Shown here: positions 41,965 through 53,759 of the stretch, piece by piece | How positions within the stretch are numbered: the first letter of the stretch is position 1 | Layout: every line of letters begins with the position of its first letter | DNA from: Pascua guehoae | Lineage: Eukaryota; Basidiomycota; Tremellomycetes; Trichosporonales; Trichosporonaceae | Assembly (NCBI GenBank): GCA_001600415.1 | Contig: BCJX01000008.1 | Span: 743,679 to 807,678 of the forward strand | Length of the DNA stretch: 64,000 nt | Direction of reading: 5' to 3' | Translations under genes and position numbers: made by a program | The notes under the pieces: generated by a model | The model's input: only the letters and a program-made list of their open reading frames with translations | Told to the model about the DNA's origin: nothing | The model's database searches: none

Positions 41965-44900
41965 TCACATGCCCAGAATCTTGAACGGCGCAGGGGGTCC
42001 GCCCACCTCGCCCTCGACGATGCACTCCACAAAGTGCGAGCCGCGCGATACGCCGTGGTCGATTAAGACGAGTCTGGGGGGTTAGCCGGGGTCTATGGGT
42101 GTGTGGGATGGTCTGGGGGGATAGGCGTCCAAGCTATGGCCGGTCCAAGGTCATGGCCGGCCACGACCACGGTCCCATGATGGGTGAAACCCGTCTCGGT
42201 ACGAGTAATGGCAAGCGGTGCGTTGGTGCGAAGTGAGTGCACCAGCGTGGCCCAAACTCGGTTCAACAAGCTGGCGCAAGGCTTGCCGACGCGTGTCACA
42301 GGCAGAAACACAAGTCGCCGGCCTCTCTGCGCGTGACGTCTCGGGGTATAGAGACCCAAGCCGCCAACCCTCAGCGCTACGCCTCGGGCTTGGGGTACAG
42401 ACTCAAGCCCTCGGCCTCTCAGCGCTACGCGCCTCGGCTACGCGCCTCGAGCAGAACCTCGCCGTCGCCCTCGGCGCTCCGCGCCTCGGGCGTGGGTACT
42501 CACGTCGCAATCGGCTCCTCGACCTCTGCATTACCCAGGAGCGTGCGCGCGCCGGCGCGGTTATCGTCGACCCAGCATTGGACCGTGCCTGCGGGCTTGT
42601 CAAGCGGCTGCTGCAAAAAGTAGATACCAACATCGCCCGAGGAGATGCGGACGGGGACACGCAGGCGCGATGTGGGCTGGTCGGCGTACCAGTAGTGGCG
42701 GTCCTCGACCACGGCGCCCTTTTGGGGGTGGAATGCGGCCCATCCCGACCCGTAAAAGATGGACGGGGGCAAGGGGTTGACGAGGTCTGCTGCGGATACG
42801 CAGAATGGTTCGCTTTCACGGAAGTTGTGCAGGTCGGTTGGAATGTCGCTCAGGCGCATCTGGGGTACCTGGAGAGAGGGCGGGGACGCGAATGCGTCTG
42901 GGTCTGCCTCGTCTGATTTTTGGTCGGCGACCTGTTCGGGACGCAGGCCGCCGCCGCCAAGGAGACGGGGCGTACCGGGTCCACCGGCGCCGACGAGTGA
43001 GGGGACGGTAAACGAGTGGCCCTGGAGCGCCGACCAGCCCGAGCAGATCTGCGACATCATGTACGAGATGAGCACGTCGGCAATCAGGTCGTGGCCCTCC
43101 TTGTTTGCCAGCGCCGCCTCCGTGTACAGCTCGGACCGGACGCGGTTCGGCTGCTCGAGATAGGTAGAGTAGACGACACCCTTTGTTGAAATGTGCGGAA
43201 CGTCGTAAAACTGCGCAACGGCGTTGTGCAGCAGTTCGGGGCCCGCAAAGCCGTTTTGCGCCTGCACCTGCGGGCTAAAGTGGCCCAGGATAATCACCGC
43301 CGGCTGCTCGGGCCGCAGCAGCGTCGACCGCACCAGAAGCTCGAAGTACGCCAGCCAGTCCTTGTCGCTGAGAGTGTGAGCAGTGTTTGAGCAGCGTCGC
43401 ACACGTGTTGGTGACTCACTTTGGGTCCGCGGCGTCAAACTCGAGAATGACCAGGTCGGTCTTGTCCGGCAGGTGGTGTTTTGCGCAGTAGGCATAGTAG
43501 GCAGAGTCAGTCCGCCTGACGGCGCCGTTGGTGAGCTCGTTGGACGGGTTGGGGAACACAGAGTTCCACCAGTGGAAGAAGCGCGCAGGGTAGCACTCTG
43601 GCGCAATGGGGTCGTCGCCCGCTCCCGCACACGCGCTGACGCTGCCGCCCAGCACCGACATGGTCACGGGGTGGCCCGCCATGGCCTTCATGAGCACGCG
43701 CTGGACGCGAGCGCCGGTGCCGAGGTGCAGCTGTGTGCGCAACAGCTCAAACTGGCCGCGTCGCGCCGCGATCGCGTCCCCGGGGCCAAACACGGGGCAA
43801 AAGTCGAACGGAGCCGGGTCCGTCGCGCTGCTGTTTAGGTAGTCGCGCGGGATGAGCGTAGGGGCCTCGAGTGGGGGCTCCGAGGCGGCTGTCGTTAGTG
43901 GGTGCGGGTGGAGAGGGGGGGGGGGGGCTTAGAGCTGCGGGGAGAGGATAGCGCGGTCGACATAGCTGGGCAGAGAGTGTGGTGCAGTGTAGCAGAGAGA
44001 AGAGCGCGACTTTGTGGTGTCGCCTGTGGCCATATGCAGCAACCACGCGTCCCGATACGCGCCAAGCCGGCAGGAAGCGTCAAGCTCGCCGCTGAGAAGG
44101 CTATGTTGAATCAAGCCGCGTGCACCGGGCAGTCGGCCAGAGAGGAGACTGCAGCAGTCACACATACTCTAAGCTGCCAGAGCAGCAGTCTGTCAAAGAC
44201 CCCCACCAGGAGGGCGACACAGCCAGTCCAGGCAATGCAGCCCAGGCAACGCCGCCAGTCCAGGCAGCAGTCACCACTGCCAGTCTGCCCAATGCACCCA
44301 GTCCAGGCAGCAGTCCAATGCCGCCAGTCCGGACAGCGCCGATGAAGCAGCGGTCCCCCCAGCGACCCGGGCCAGACGGACCATCAACCCAGCCAGCCAG
44401 CGTCGGCCTGGCCATCGCCGCTCTCCGGCGCGGTGTGGCATCAACGCACCGCGCCCACACCGCGCCCACACTGCGCGCACACCACGCCCACAGCCCGAGT
44501 CGGTCGTACTCACGCATAATCAGCTTTGTAAGGAGGATGAACCCAATGACGACGGTAAGCGCGAGCCACGCGCGCTGCGACAGGCCTGCATGGTGAGCGC
44601 CGCCTTCGTGGGGGTGTGTTCGGAGGCGGGGAGGGAGGAGGCGGATCTGCCTTCGATGGAGGGCAATCTCGAGCTCGCACAGGCGTTCGCGGAGAAAATG
44701 GAGGAGGCGCGCGAGGAGGAGGAGGGGGTGGAAGCGGCGGAGGTGGCGGAGGGGCCGGGTGGGTAGTTGCCACCCTGGCATGGGTGGGCTGGGTGGGAGG
44801 GGGAGTGGAGGGGAGGGGAGGCTTGGGGTTGGGGAGGTGGGCGGGGCAGGCGGTGGGGAGCTCGGTCAACGAGAGAGGAGGACGCAGTGGGCAACGGTGG

Positions 44901-46498
44901 TAGAGAGCGGCTGGTGGTGGGTGGAGACGGAGAACAAAATAGAGACACAGACACAGACACAGACACCGGCACGCGACACGTCGCCGAGGTGACGGGAGAC
45001 GGAGAGACGAAACGAGACCGATGCAGGCCGAGACACGGCGCACGGAGCGCGAGGGGCAAACACCCTTCGGCGTGCGTGTGGCGCGGCATGTGGGCGCCAG
45101 TGTCGTGCATGTCGTGGCATTGCGCCACGGCGCGCCTCGCGGCGTGTCACTGTATCACTGTGGTGCTTGGCTCTGCCGACTGTGCATATCATGCTGGCCC
45201 AGCTGCAGACGGCTTGCAGCTTGAAGCTTGTTTGGCAGTCGCCAGTGCCAAAATTGCTCGTGCCAGTGTAACAATCCACCCCAAGCAGAGCAGTGCCCAC
45301 GGCCACGTCGCGTCGCGCACGGCCGCGCCCGTGCATTGGTGACGCCACGGCACGTGCCGCAAACACTGGGCTGCAGAGTAGTCGTGAGGAATCATGGGCG
45401 ATTGCGAGTGACTAGCTTGGACTGGCAGCGGCCGCGTGACAGCTAGACACCGGCGCCGAGGCGAGTCTGCATACCAGGTCACGGACGGCCGCCGGGCACG
45501 GGTGGTCTGCAGCGCCGCGCCAGCTCCGAGCCGTCTGGTGCCTCTGGTCACCGTCTCCCACCCGTCTCGTCCCCGTCTCGTCCCATCTCGTCCCATCTCG
45601 TCCCATCTCGTCCCCGTCTCCTAGCTCCACGGCGCCTTGCACGTCTCCGCAATCACGCCCGCCTGTCTGCAGCCCATCTTGACCGATCACCGCGTCGCCG
45701 CCCGTCTCCGCGGGCTCGGGGTCCGAGACCATGCAACGACGCGCCGTTCACCCAACCACTCCTTCGACTGGCCCAAGCGACGCCTGTCACCCATATCGTC
45801 ACTGGCTCGCCGGCCCCCCCGGCCCCCGAGCCGCAGAGCACACCGCACCGGCGTCTTTGCCCGCCTCGCACCACCTGCGCTGCAGTCCAGTCGACGCCGA
45901 GCCAGACCCGACCATTGTCGCCCTCACCAACCCAGCCTCGCCGAACCCCGCGCGTGTACCCAGTCCGCCCTCACCGCGCGCCTTCACCGGCGCCCGCAGT
46001 AGACCCCCTCTCTTGCGCGCCCACGCTCTCGCGCACCTCACCCAGCCCCCGAGGACACCCAGCCCGAGGACAACCAGTCCTCGCGCCGACACCCCGCCTT
46101 CACACCCGCCCCATATCCGCACTTTACACCGCACACCGCACAGCCAGCCTTGACGCCCACACACCCGCCCTCACACCCGCTCCACACCCGCGCCCTCGCC
46201 CGCGCCCGCACCCGCACCCGCACCCGCACCCGCGCCCACACACCCAGCCTTCACGCTCACGCGCACACCCACACCCCCCGCCCTCACCCTAACCCTCGCT
46301 CGGCCTCGGCCACTCACCAATCCGTTTCCTTTTCCTTATCTTGCCCACATCCGGCGCATGCTCATGCACGTGCGCGAGCGCGGCGGCCCGCAGGCGCTCG
46401 TCGGTGAGCTTGTCCGTATAGTGTGCGCCGGGCGTGTCGGGCTCGTTGGCGGGCGTGGGGGGGTGGAGGGCCGCGTTGGGGAGGCGGGGGCGGAGCAT
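41965..46498 (-). CDS. SGNH/GDSL-hydrolase-like type II membrane protein
   Basis: Five exons (46498-46318, 44585-44514, 43888-43420, 43367-42504, 42073-41965) join in frame to 564 aa. A 60-residue cytosolic tail ending KIRKRKRI precedes one membrane helix (about 65-83, RAWLALTVVIGFILLTKLIM), predicting a Golgi/ER type II protein. The lumenal part has a GDSL-like block VLGGSVSACAG with probable nucleophile Ser167, CYPARFFHWW, DLVILEFDAADPN, PAVIILGHFSPQ and a late KEGHDLIADVL block that could supply the catalytic Asp-His. Such proteins often act on acyl groups of surface polysaccharides; substrate is unknown here. The first intron is 1,732 nt and the second 625 nt; the phase match and KRKRIG-LSQRAW continuity support exon 1. 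Confidence 0.72.
44586..46317 (-). other. Giant 5' intron of the SGNH gene, rich in simple repeats
   Basis: The 1,732-nt intron has a GTGAGT donor and a CAG acceptor. It contains a TCTCGTCCCA-type decamer array (about 45560-45620) and CACCCGC/CACACCC arrays (about 46100-46290). No additional exon that fits phase and character was found. Confidence 0.6.
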
Positions 46499-49040
46499 TG
46501 TTGGGGGAGGGTTGGGGGGAGGGGGGAGAGGTTGAGGGTGGGGTTGAGGGGGTTGGGGGCAGCTGGGGGGGAGGTTGAGGAGGTTGGCGAGGATCGAGGT
46601 TGGGTCAGGTCGGGGGAGGCCCAGGTTGCGTTCGAGGTCGAGGTTGGGGTTGGGTTGGGCTGGGCTGTGAGACGGCGTACGGTCTACGGCGTGTCGTGAG
46701 GAGGCAGCCAGGTGGTGAGGTCACGACCTTTGTGATCGTCGCGTCGACAAGCCTATCGAGCGCGTCAGAGCTCTATCCGAGTACGATTCCAGGTCGGTAT
46801 CGGATCCGTATCCAGGTCGTTGTCGCTATCGAGTCCGTGGCGTCGTGTCCGTGTCCGAGTCCGAGTCCGTATAGTCCGTATCCGCGTCAGCGTCGAGGAT
46901 AGATAGCAGCCTCTTTTGTGCAGAGTGGTGGTAGTGGTGAGCGCGACGTGGTTGTCGTGTTGAGCACCGCTGCGGTATGGCGATCGGGACCAGACACGAG
47001 CAAAGGGTCAGGGCCGTGCGGCTACTATTTCTCGTCGAAAAAAAAACGCCCGAGCTAAGGGATGAATCAGTGGGTTTAGAATTGCTTCCCACCCAGCGGC
47101 GAGCGGAGTGTGCTCTGCTTGCTGGTTGCTGGCTACCTGCCTAGCTGCATAGCTGAACGGAAGCTGGTGGCGCGGCACTGCTGCTGCTGGCACTGCCAGT
47201 GCTGGCAGCATGCATGCTGGCATGCTGGCATGCAGGCATACACACAGTGCTGGAGATTTCTCCCAGCCCTGCCACCTGGCCCGTTATCCTGGCTTGCCCG
47301 TCCCTGCTAAGGCCTTACCTCCCAGCCCTGTTCCTGCCCTGCCTACTGGCTAGTCTCTAGCCTCTGAACAGTATTCATCATTCACCACGCCCTGCGCAAG
47401 CCACACGCAGACCCCAACACTGCGTACGGTGCAGATATCAGCATCTGTGGGGTGCTTGCGGCAGTGGCCGCGCCTGCAGGCGCCACTCGACTGCCCTTGT
47501 CTCGCTCGCGTCGCCCCGCGTCGCCTGCCCGACCGCCGGCCTGCACGACCGCCAGCACAACCGCCTGCACAACACGCTACTGCATCAATACAATAGTCAA
47601 TGCTTGATGTCTCCATCTCCAAATGCGCGTACCCATGCAAAAGTTTCGCATCTCAATACACCAACACCTCGCAGGTAACATTTAAACGCCGACGAGAGCG
47701 TGCGAACAGGCCGTAAGAGGAACCGAACACACCCACCCGCGTGCCTGGCAAGGATGCAAGGTTGCAAGGTTGCAACCTTGTGGGAAACCTTAACCCGAGG
47801 GCCCGTCCGGTATCAGGGTCGGGAGCGCTGCCGTACAGACTACGATATGCCGTCGAGCTTGTTGTGGCATTCGTGCTTGTGGCGGCTGGCTGGTGCAGCT
47901 GGCAGCTTACATGAGCTATTGCGGTGGGAGTTGACCCACTCTGCAGATCTCTGGATCTGGTGATCCGAGTCTGTAGTCTGCGATCACACGGGCAATGCTT
48001 TGGTGCACGCTGGTGGGACAATGGGCTCAATTGAGTCTTGGGCCAATTCAAGGGGTTGGCCAATGAGAGCAATGTCATTCTGACGAGGACAGGACAATGT
48101 CTAACAGAACAGCGCGCAATGCGGCAACGCGACAATGCGACAATGCTACAATGCGACAAGACACCAACCAAGCCTTGATATCCCGAGAGCGCTCTCCAAC
48201 AACGCGTCAAGACACAAGAGCCACAGCTCATATGCCGAGGGCAGCCTGGTATGACGCACGAGACTGATTCCAGCATGCGACAGTCTGTACCTTGTGCCAA
48301 ATGTGACAAACTTGCGTCGATTCCAGCACAGCACACAAGCACGTCCCCGCTCTCCAACTCTGCAGCCACAACACAACCGCAACACGACCACAACTGCACA
48401 CCACGCAACACAGCAAGAGTCATACATTCCAGATTTCGGGTGCCCTGCGGCGTGGCAGCGGGTGGCAGCCGCCAGGACGCGCCCGGCTGCCGGGCCCATG
48501 TCTAGCGCGCGTTTCGAGGACGCGGATTCGTTTCGCGCTTGGTTTCAGAGAGTCGGAGCAGGAGGGAGGTCGGTTGGTAGGTGCGTAAGGGTGACGTGTA
48601 AGGTTGAGGAGGCAATGGTATGACGCGGCGAGAAGGGGTGGTAGGGTGATTTTGAGGACAAGGTACATGTAGTAGATATGGGTGGCGAGTGCGAGTGCGG
48701 GGGGGGGGGTGATGACGAGACGGGATGAGACGATTACGAGCGTATTGCGAGGATGCGAGTTGCGAGTTTGAGTGAGTGCCGAGAGCGCCGAGCACAAGAC
48801 GAGGGTTGGTGCGTCCGAGTCGGAGATCCAAAGCAGAGGCGAGCTCAAGCCGAACTCAAAGCCGAGCTCTAGCCCCCGGGCCGAACATGTTGCCGACGAA
48901 ACAAGGACTTGGCACGGGCCCGAGCGTCCGCCCCTGTTTCGCCCCGGAACTCCGAACAGACACGCCTAAACCCGCCCCCGCTCGGCTCTGCCGGCGAGCA
49001 CACACTCTTTCGCTACGCTCGGCGCGGCCGCTTCGCACGC
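46499..49040. other. Intergenic, repeat-rich, no gene recognised
   Basis: Contains GTCCGAGTCC/GTATCCG-type short repeats (about 46770-46880), GCATGCTG repeats (47205-47235), a self-complementary GGTTGCAACC (about 47765-47775) and ACAATGCGAC repeats (48085-48165). A 256-codon open frame at 47653-48423 (minus) has the composition of a chance frame. Confidence 0.5.
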
Positions 49041-52000
49041 TTAGTGGAACAACTTCTTCTTTGGCTTCTCCTCTTGGACAACCTTGATGTGCGTGTGCTT
49101 GACGGGCTTGCCCGGGTGGTGCGAGCAGCATTCAATACTCTGGATCCAGTGGTCTCCGTCGTCGTCGTCTGCGTCGACGCCGGTGAGCTCGCTGGGCGGG
49201 CGCGAGAGAGCACCGCCACACTCGGCGCTACCGCAGGGGCACATCTTGTCGTCGCGGCCCTCACCGTACAAGAGATCGCTGAGGGTGCAACGGATGCTGG
49301 GCTCGACGGCGAGCATGCGCATAATGGCCGAGCGCGACTCGCGCGGGAGAAGGCGGAATATCGACTCTGCGCCACCCGTCTGGTAGGTGCGCGTCGACGA
49401 AATGGAGGCCGCACGCTCGCGGCGCTTGTGTTGCTCGAGTTTTTCTGCCTGGGAGCGCTGACGGTCAATAGTCGGGTTCTGGCTAGACGGCATGGTGACC
49501 GAGCGATCGCGACCCACAACACGCGGCGGGGACGACCCGTTCTTCTTTGGCTCCATCTCGGTTGGCGACGATGTCATTGGAGCAGGCGGCTTGATCGCAC
49601 CAGTGTGCAGCGGAGCAATCTTGGGTGATACTGGCCCTGGGTTGGTCTGCTGGCGCACAGCACGGCCAAACGGTCCCGTGCCGGCAACAGGCATGTCGGC
49701 AGCTTGGAGAGACACGGTCGAGTCGTGGCGGCGCGGGAAGTACTGGTCACTGCGGTCCTGCTTGGGCTCGTCGTTGATGTGGAGACGGTCGAGGCGCGCG
49801 GTCGACGACGAGTCGTTGGTCTGGGTCGTCGTGACCTCGTCTGTCAGCTCGCCCGCCTTTTCAGTCATGGCGGTCGATCCCGTCGACGCTGATGGTGTGC
49901 GGAACGGCAGTGAGCTTGAACCGTCCGTGGCCAGCGTGCCCTGCTGCTGCTGCTCGGTAAGGCCGTTGGCAATGGACGGGGCGGGCGTCTTTATCGGCTG
50001 CTTGCGGCAGAGCTCGGGGTGCGTGTTGACGTAGAGCTTGTAGCTCATGTCCGTCTTGTAGTCGGGAATCTTCCACGGGAAGCGGCGGAGGATCATGCAC
50101 ATGAAAATAATGGCGACCGACCACACGTCGGTGAGGCGCGGGTCATACTGCTCCTTGGTAAGCACCTCGGGCGCAAGATACGGGTCCGAGCCAACGACGC
50201 CCGACGCAGGAATCTGGTGCTTGCCCGGGTAGTGGAAGACGGTCGCTGTGCCAAAGTCGATGAGCTTGACGATATTGTCAGCCGTCATGACGCAGTTGTC
50301 GAGCTTGAGATCGCGGTGCGCAAGACCCATCGAGTGGAGGTAGTGGACACCGTCGATAATCTGGCGGAAGACACAGTAGATTTCCGGGCGGTTCATCTTG
50401 CCCGACATGACCACCGAGAATAAGTCGTACGGCGCATATTCCATAATCTGTAGCAGTCAGCATCGTTCCAAACGTTCACGACTCACCTCGTAGTAGTGTC
50501 CGTGGTCGTTGATAATGTCGACGGTTTCAATGACATTAATGTGCTTGAGCGTGACACCAACACAAAACTCGGCCGTGACCTTGCGGAGATACTCCTTTTC
50601 GCTCTCGCCCTGGCGGCGGGGACGGAACTCTTTGACGGCATAGGTCGTGTTGTTGGTCTTTTGGCTGGCCTTGATAAGACGAACAGTGCCGCCGGCACCC
50701 GATCCGAGGACACGGCCCCACTTGCCATACTTTTTAGAAAGTGCGGCATGGGTGGCTTCGAGCTCGGACGGGTGGCTGAGCGCGATAACGGGGCCGGGCA
50801 CACCAGGGTAGTCGTTGATGTTCTTTGGCGTGGCGTGCCCAGAGACGTGTCCGTGGTTCTTGGGCGGCGTCGCGTGGCCAGCCGCGGCCTGGCGGTGCTG
50901 GTCCATCTCCGACATCATGAGCGTCGGCGTACGCGACGGCGCCGCAGAGGTCAAGCGCGATTGTGGACCCTGGTCATCTCCCGAGGCATCCTTGTTCTTC
51001 TTGTCCTTCTTCTTGCCATGTCCAAAAAAGGACGCAAGAGACGAGTGCGACTTTTCGCCCTCCTTGTCGCGGTGGTGGTGACGCATAAAGCCAACGAGGT
51101 GGGCCGAGTTGTGGCTCTGGTCTGCCTCGCGGTTCCTGGCGTCTGCCAGGTTGGTCGTGCTCGCGGCAGGTGTGGCCGTGTTGCTCGAGACCGAGCCACC
51201 CGTCTGCTGGAAGCTCGCACCCCGGAGCTGGCCGCCGGGTGTCGCCGCGCCAGAATATGGTGTAGCCGAGCCGGGAGTTTCGCGCTGGATGTCGCGAACC
51301 ACAGGGTGCTGGTCCCGTTGCTTGTCCTTGTCGCCGCCAATGTGGTGGTTGAGGAAGCGGCGCAGGTCGTGGATCCGTCCTGCCTGTTTTGACGGTTGAC
51401 GCGTCGCCGTGGGAGACGCAGTCGGGCTCGCGCCCGTCGTGTTGGAGCGGCGCGGGGTCGGTAGTGGCTTGGGCGAGTCGGCAGCCTCGCCAATCGACTG
51501 CTGGCTTGCAGACGACGCAACACTGGCATTGGTGAACGACAGGTTGGACGGAATGGCGCGGGATTGGCCCGTCGTCGCTTGGCGGAACGTCGCCGACCTG
51601 GGGCTCTCGCTCCCACGTCCAGTCGGCGACGCTGAACCAGGTGAATGGTTGTTGGTCTGCGCACGGTGTCAGCTGGTCCAAGCGTGGGCGCGTGGGAGGG
51701 GGGAGGCAGAGGACAAAAAGTCAAACAATGGGTGAATCAGACGGGAATCAAGCGGAGAAAATGGCTCCGAAGGGCGCGCGCCATGTTGGCGCAAGGCACG
51801 ACATGTGTGTGGGATATGTGTGTGTGATTGACAAGGAAACACCAAGATAGCGCACCACTCGGAAGAACCTGGGAGAACTCGGGCTCGAATCTGTACTGCG
51901 CGGTTTACGGTGCTTCGGAAACGGAGACAGCGGAACCACGAGCCACGTCGGCCCGCCGCGCGACGAGCGGTTGCGCGCGCGCGAGCGGGGCGACGGCGAC

Positions 52001-53759
52001 GGAGGAGGCGACGTCGACGTCGACGACACGCTCACAACCGACGCAGTCGCCGGCGACATCGGGTTGCAGGGGGGTTTGGTAGTGAAAAGCATGGGGAGGT
52101 GGTCTTGTGCTTGTGTGTACGCGAACGGAGTAGAGGGCTGGGGCTGGAGGGGGCTGGCGGGACGGCTCAAACTCTAGGCTCGACCTCTGGGCTCTGTGCC
52201 AAGCCGGATAGGCGTTGGCGGCGGACTGGCGATGCCAGCACCGCTGTTACCGGCAAGAGGTGAGGTATAGAGAAGCAGAGGCCGAGGCAAGGAGTGGCGA
52301 GTGGCTGTGGTGGAAGAGGGTGGGGGGGAGGTGTGAAGTGCGTGGGTGGGTGAAAGAGAGTTGGTGCAAGAGGCCACGAGATATGATATGGGCAAGGGGG
52401 GGGGGGGAGAAAGGATGGCTCGGGAGGGTAGGTGCGGGGCCAAGTGCGTGGTGGGGTGCTTAGCCAAGAGGGGATGACGCGGACCGCGAGCGGTGCCGTG
52501 CCGTCACTTCGTTGAGCCACACTGCGAGCGCGGGGTCGGTGATTTAGATGATTACTACTGGATGCCGAACAGAATGGCGCAGTATCGTAGTGAAACGGCG
52601 GCTGAGCATGGCCAAGGGCGGCCTGCACAGCGCGCCGGGGGAGGAAGGGGAGAAAAATGGGATGTGAGAAGGACAGGAGGCTTGTCGCAAGTGAGAGCCG
52701 GGTTTTGCAGTGGACAATGTCCAGCTTTCCGGCCACCAGTCTCGCGCCGCCAGCGCATGCTCCCAGACTCGCATGCCCCCCCCTTGCCGAGCCGATACCC
52801 GAATGTGCAGTCCGCAACCCCGCACCGCCCCTTCTGTTGCACATGGCCCGCCGCCCGTTGTCCGCCCGGTAGGCGCCAGTGCGGGCAGTTGCGGGCTTGT
52901 GGGCCGAGCGCGACGGACAAGGCGGACCGTGCGGCCTTGAAGCGGGGGCCCAATGTATCGGCCCTCGCGGCGGTTTGCGGAACCTAGGCCTGTCCCCCCA
53001 CACAAGACCCCCACAAAAACACAAAGAGGCGCGAGCTTTGCAATGTCCATCACATGAGCCGTGGTGCTCGCGAGCGCGCGCGCGCGCGCGCGAAGACCCC
53101 GGTCGCGAGGACGCAGCCGTTGCAAGCGAGCTTATCGAGCAGTCCGAGAGCGGGATACCAAGCCTAATCGCCCGACGCACAGATCGCCTCCATGTGCCTC
53201 TCTGCGTCATAAACACGCGGAGAGGACAGGATGCGAGCAAGCGCACAAGTACGAGTGCACGAGTACAACCACCAACCGCTTACGCCTAAACAAACAAAAA
53301 AACAGCCCCAAAGGGGCCCATGCAAGAGAAAAACGGGAGCACGGTGGGGGAAGGAAAGTCACTGCTGCAACCTGGTGGATCTCTTGGCCCGTGTACAGGC
53401 CGTGACCCCAGGGTCGCGGTACTCACGTCTGCGTTATCGTGCCAGATGCCCCCGCGCGAGGATGCCTTAAAGAGCGACTGGCCGTCCTTGAAGAGACCTG
53501 CCGCGTCCTCTTTGTATTCTTGGTCCATGGCCGGGTCCGAGACTCGGCGCGAGCCTGGTCCGTCCGAGCCCATTGGCGTGGCCGCGCCCGACCCGACCGG
53601 CGTGTGTTCGATGGGCGTCAGGGCGCCTGGGCTTGGGAGGCCATCACGGTGAGTAAAGAACTCGCGGCCCTGGGCGGTGACGAGCGACAGGCGGCGGCCG
53701 TTCGAGTCGGGCGCAAAGTCGATGCTCGACAGCGGGATGGCGGGGGAAGCCGAGAGCAT
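49041..53759 (-). CDS. Ser/Thr protein kinase of the SAT4/HAL4 (Npr1-related) family
   Basis: Three exons (53759-53427, 51656-50487, 50447-49041) encode 969 aa, all joins in phase 0. About 418 residues of Ser/Thr/Pro/Gly-rich sequence come first. The kinase domain then has the glycine loop GSGAGG (429-434), Lys453 in [14 protein letters not shown] with Asp546, DFG at 565-567 and APE at 593-595. The distinctive [20 protein letters not shown] and PWKIPDYKT blocks match fungal Hal4/Sat4-like kinases, which regulate K+ uptake and nutrient transporter stability. A Ser/Arg-rich insert precedes the last subdomains ([14 protein letters not shown]) and the end is Lys-rich. Intron 1 is 1,770 nt. Confidence 0.85.
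51657..53426 (-). other. Giant 5' intron of the kinase gene
   Basis: The 1,770-nt intron has a GTGAGT donor and GTGCGCAG acceptor. It includes a CG dinucleotide run (about 53073-53092), a G11-12 run (about 52396-52408) and an open frame at 51748-52170 with Ser/Pro-rich, protein-like composition that could be an alternative first exon. No exon inside it was provable. Confidence 0.55.

Noticed and set aside
47653..48423. 256-codon open frame on the minus strand
   Set aside because: Composition is that of a random frame (scattered Cys, no domain, no splice-linked exons), and the underlying DNA is made of short repeats.
52167..53246. 359-codon open frame on the minus strand inside the kinase intron
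   Set aside because: It is arginine/proline/serine-rich chance coding in GC-rich DNA and ends in G-rich repeats; no conserved segment was seen.
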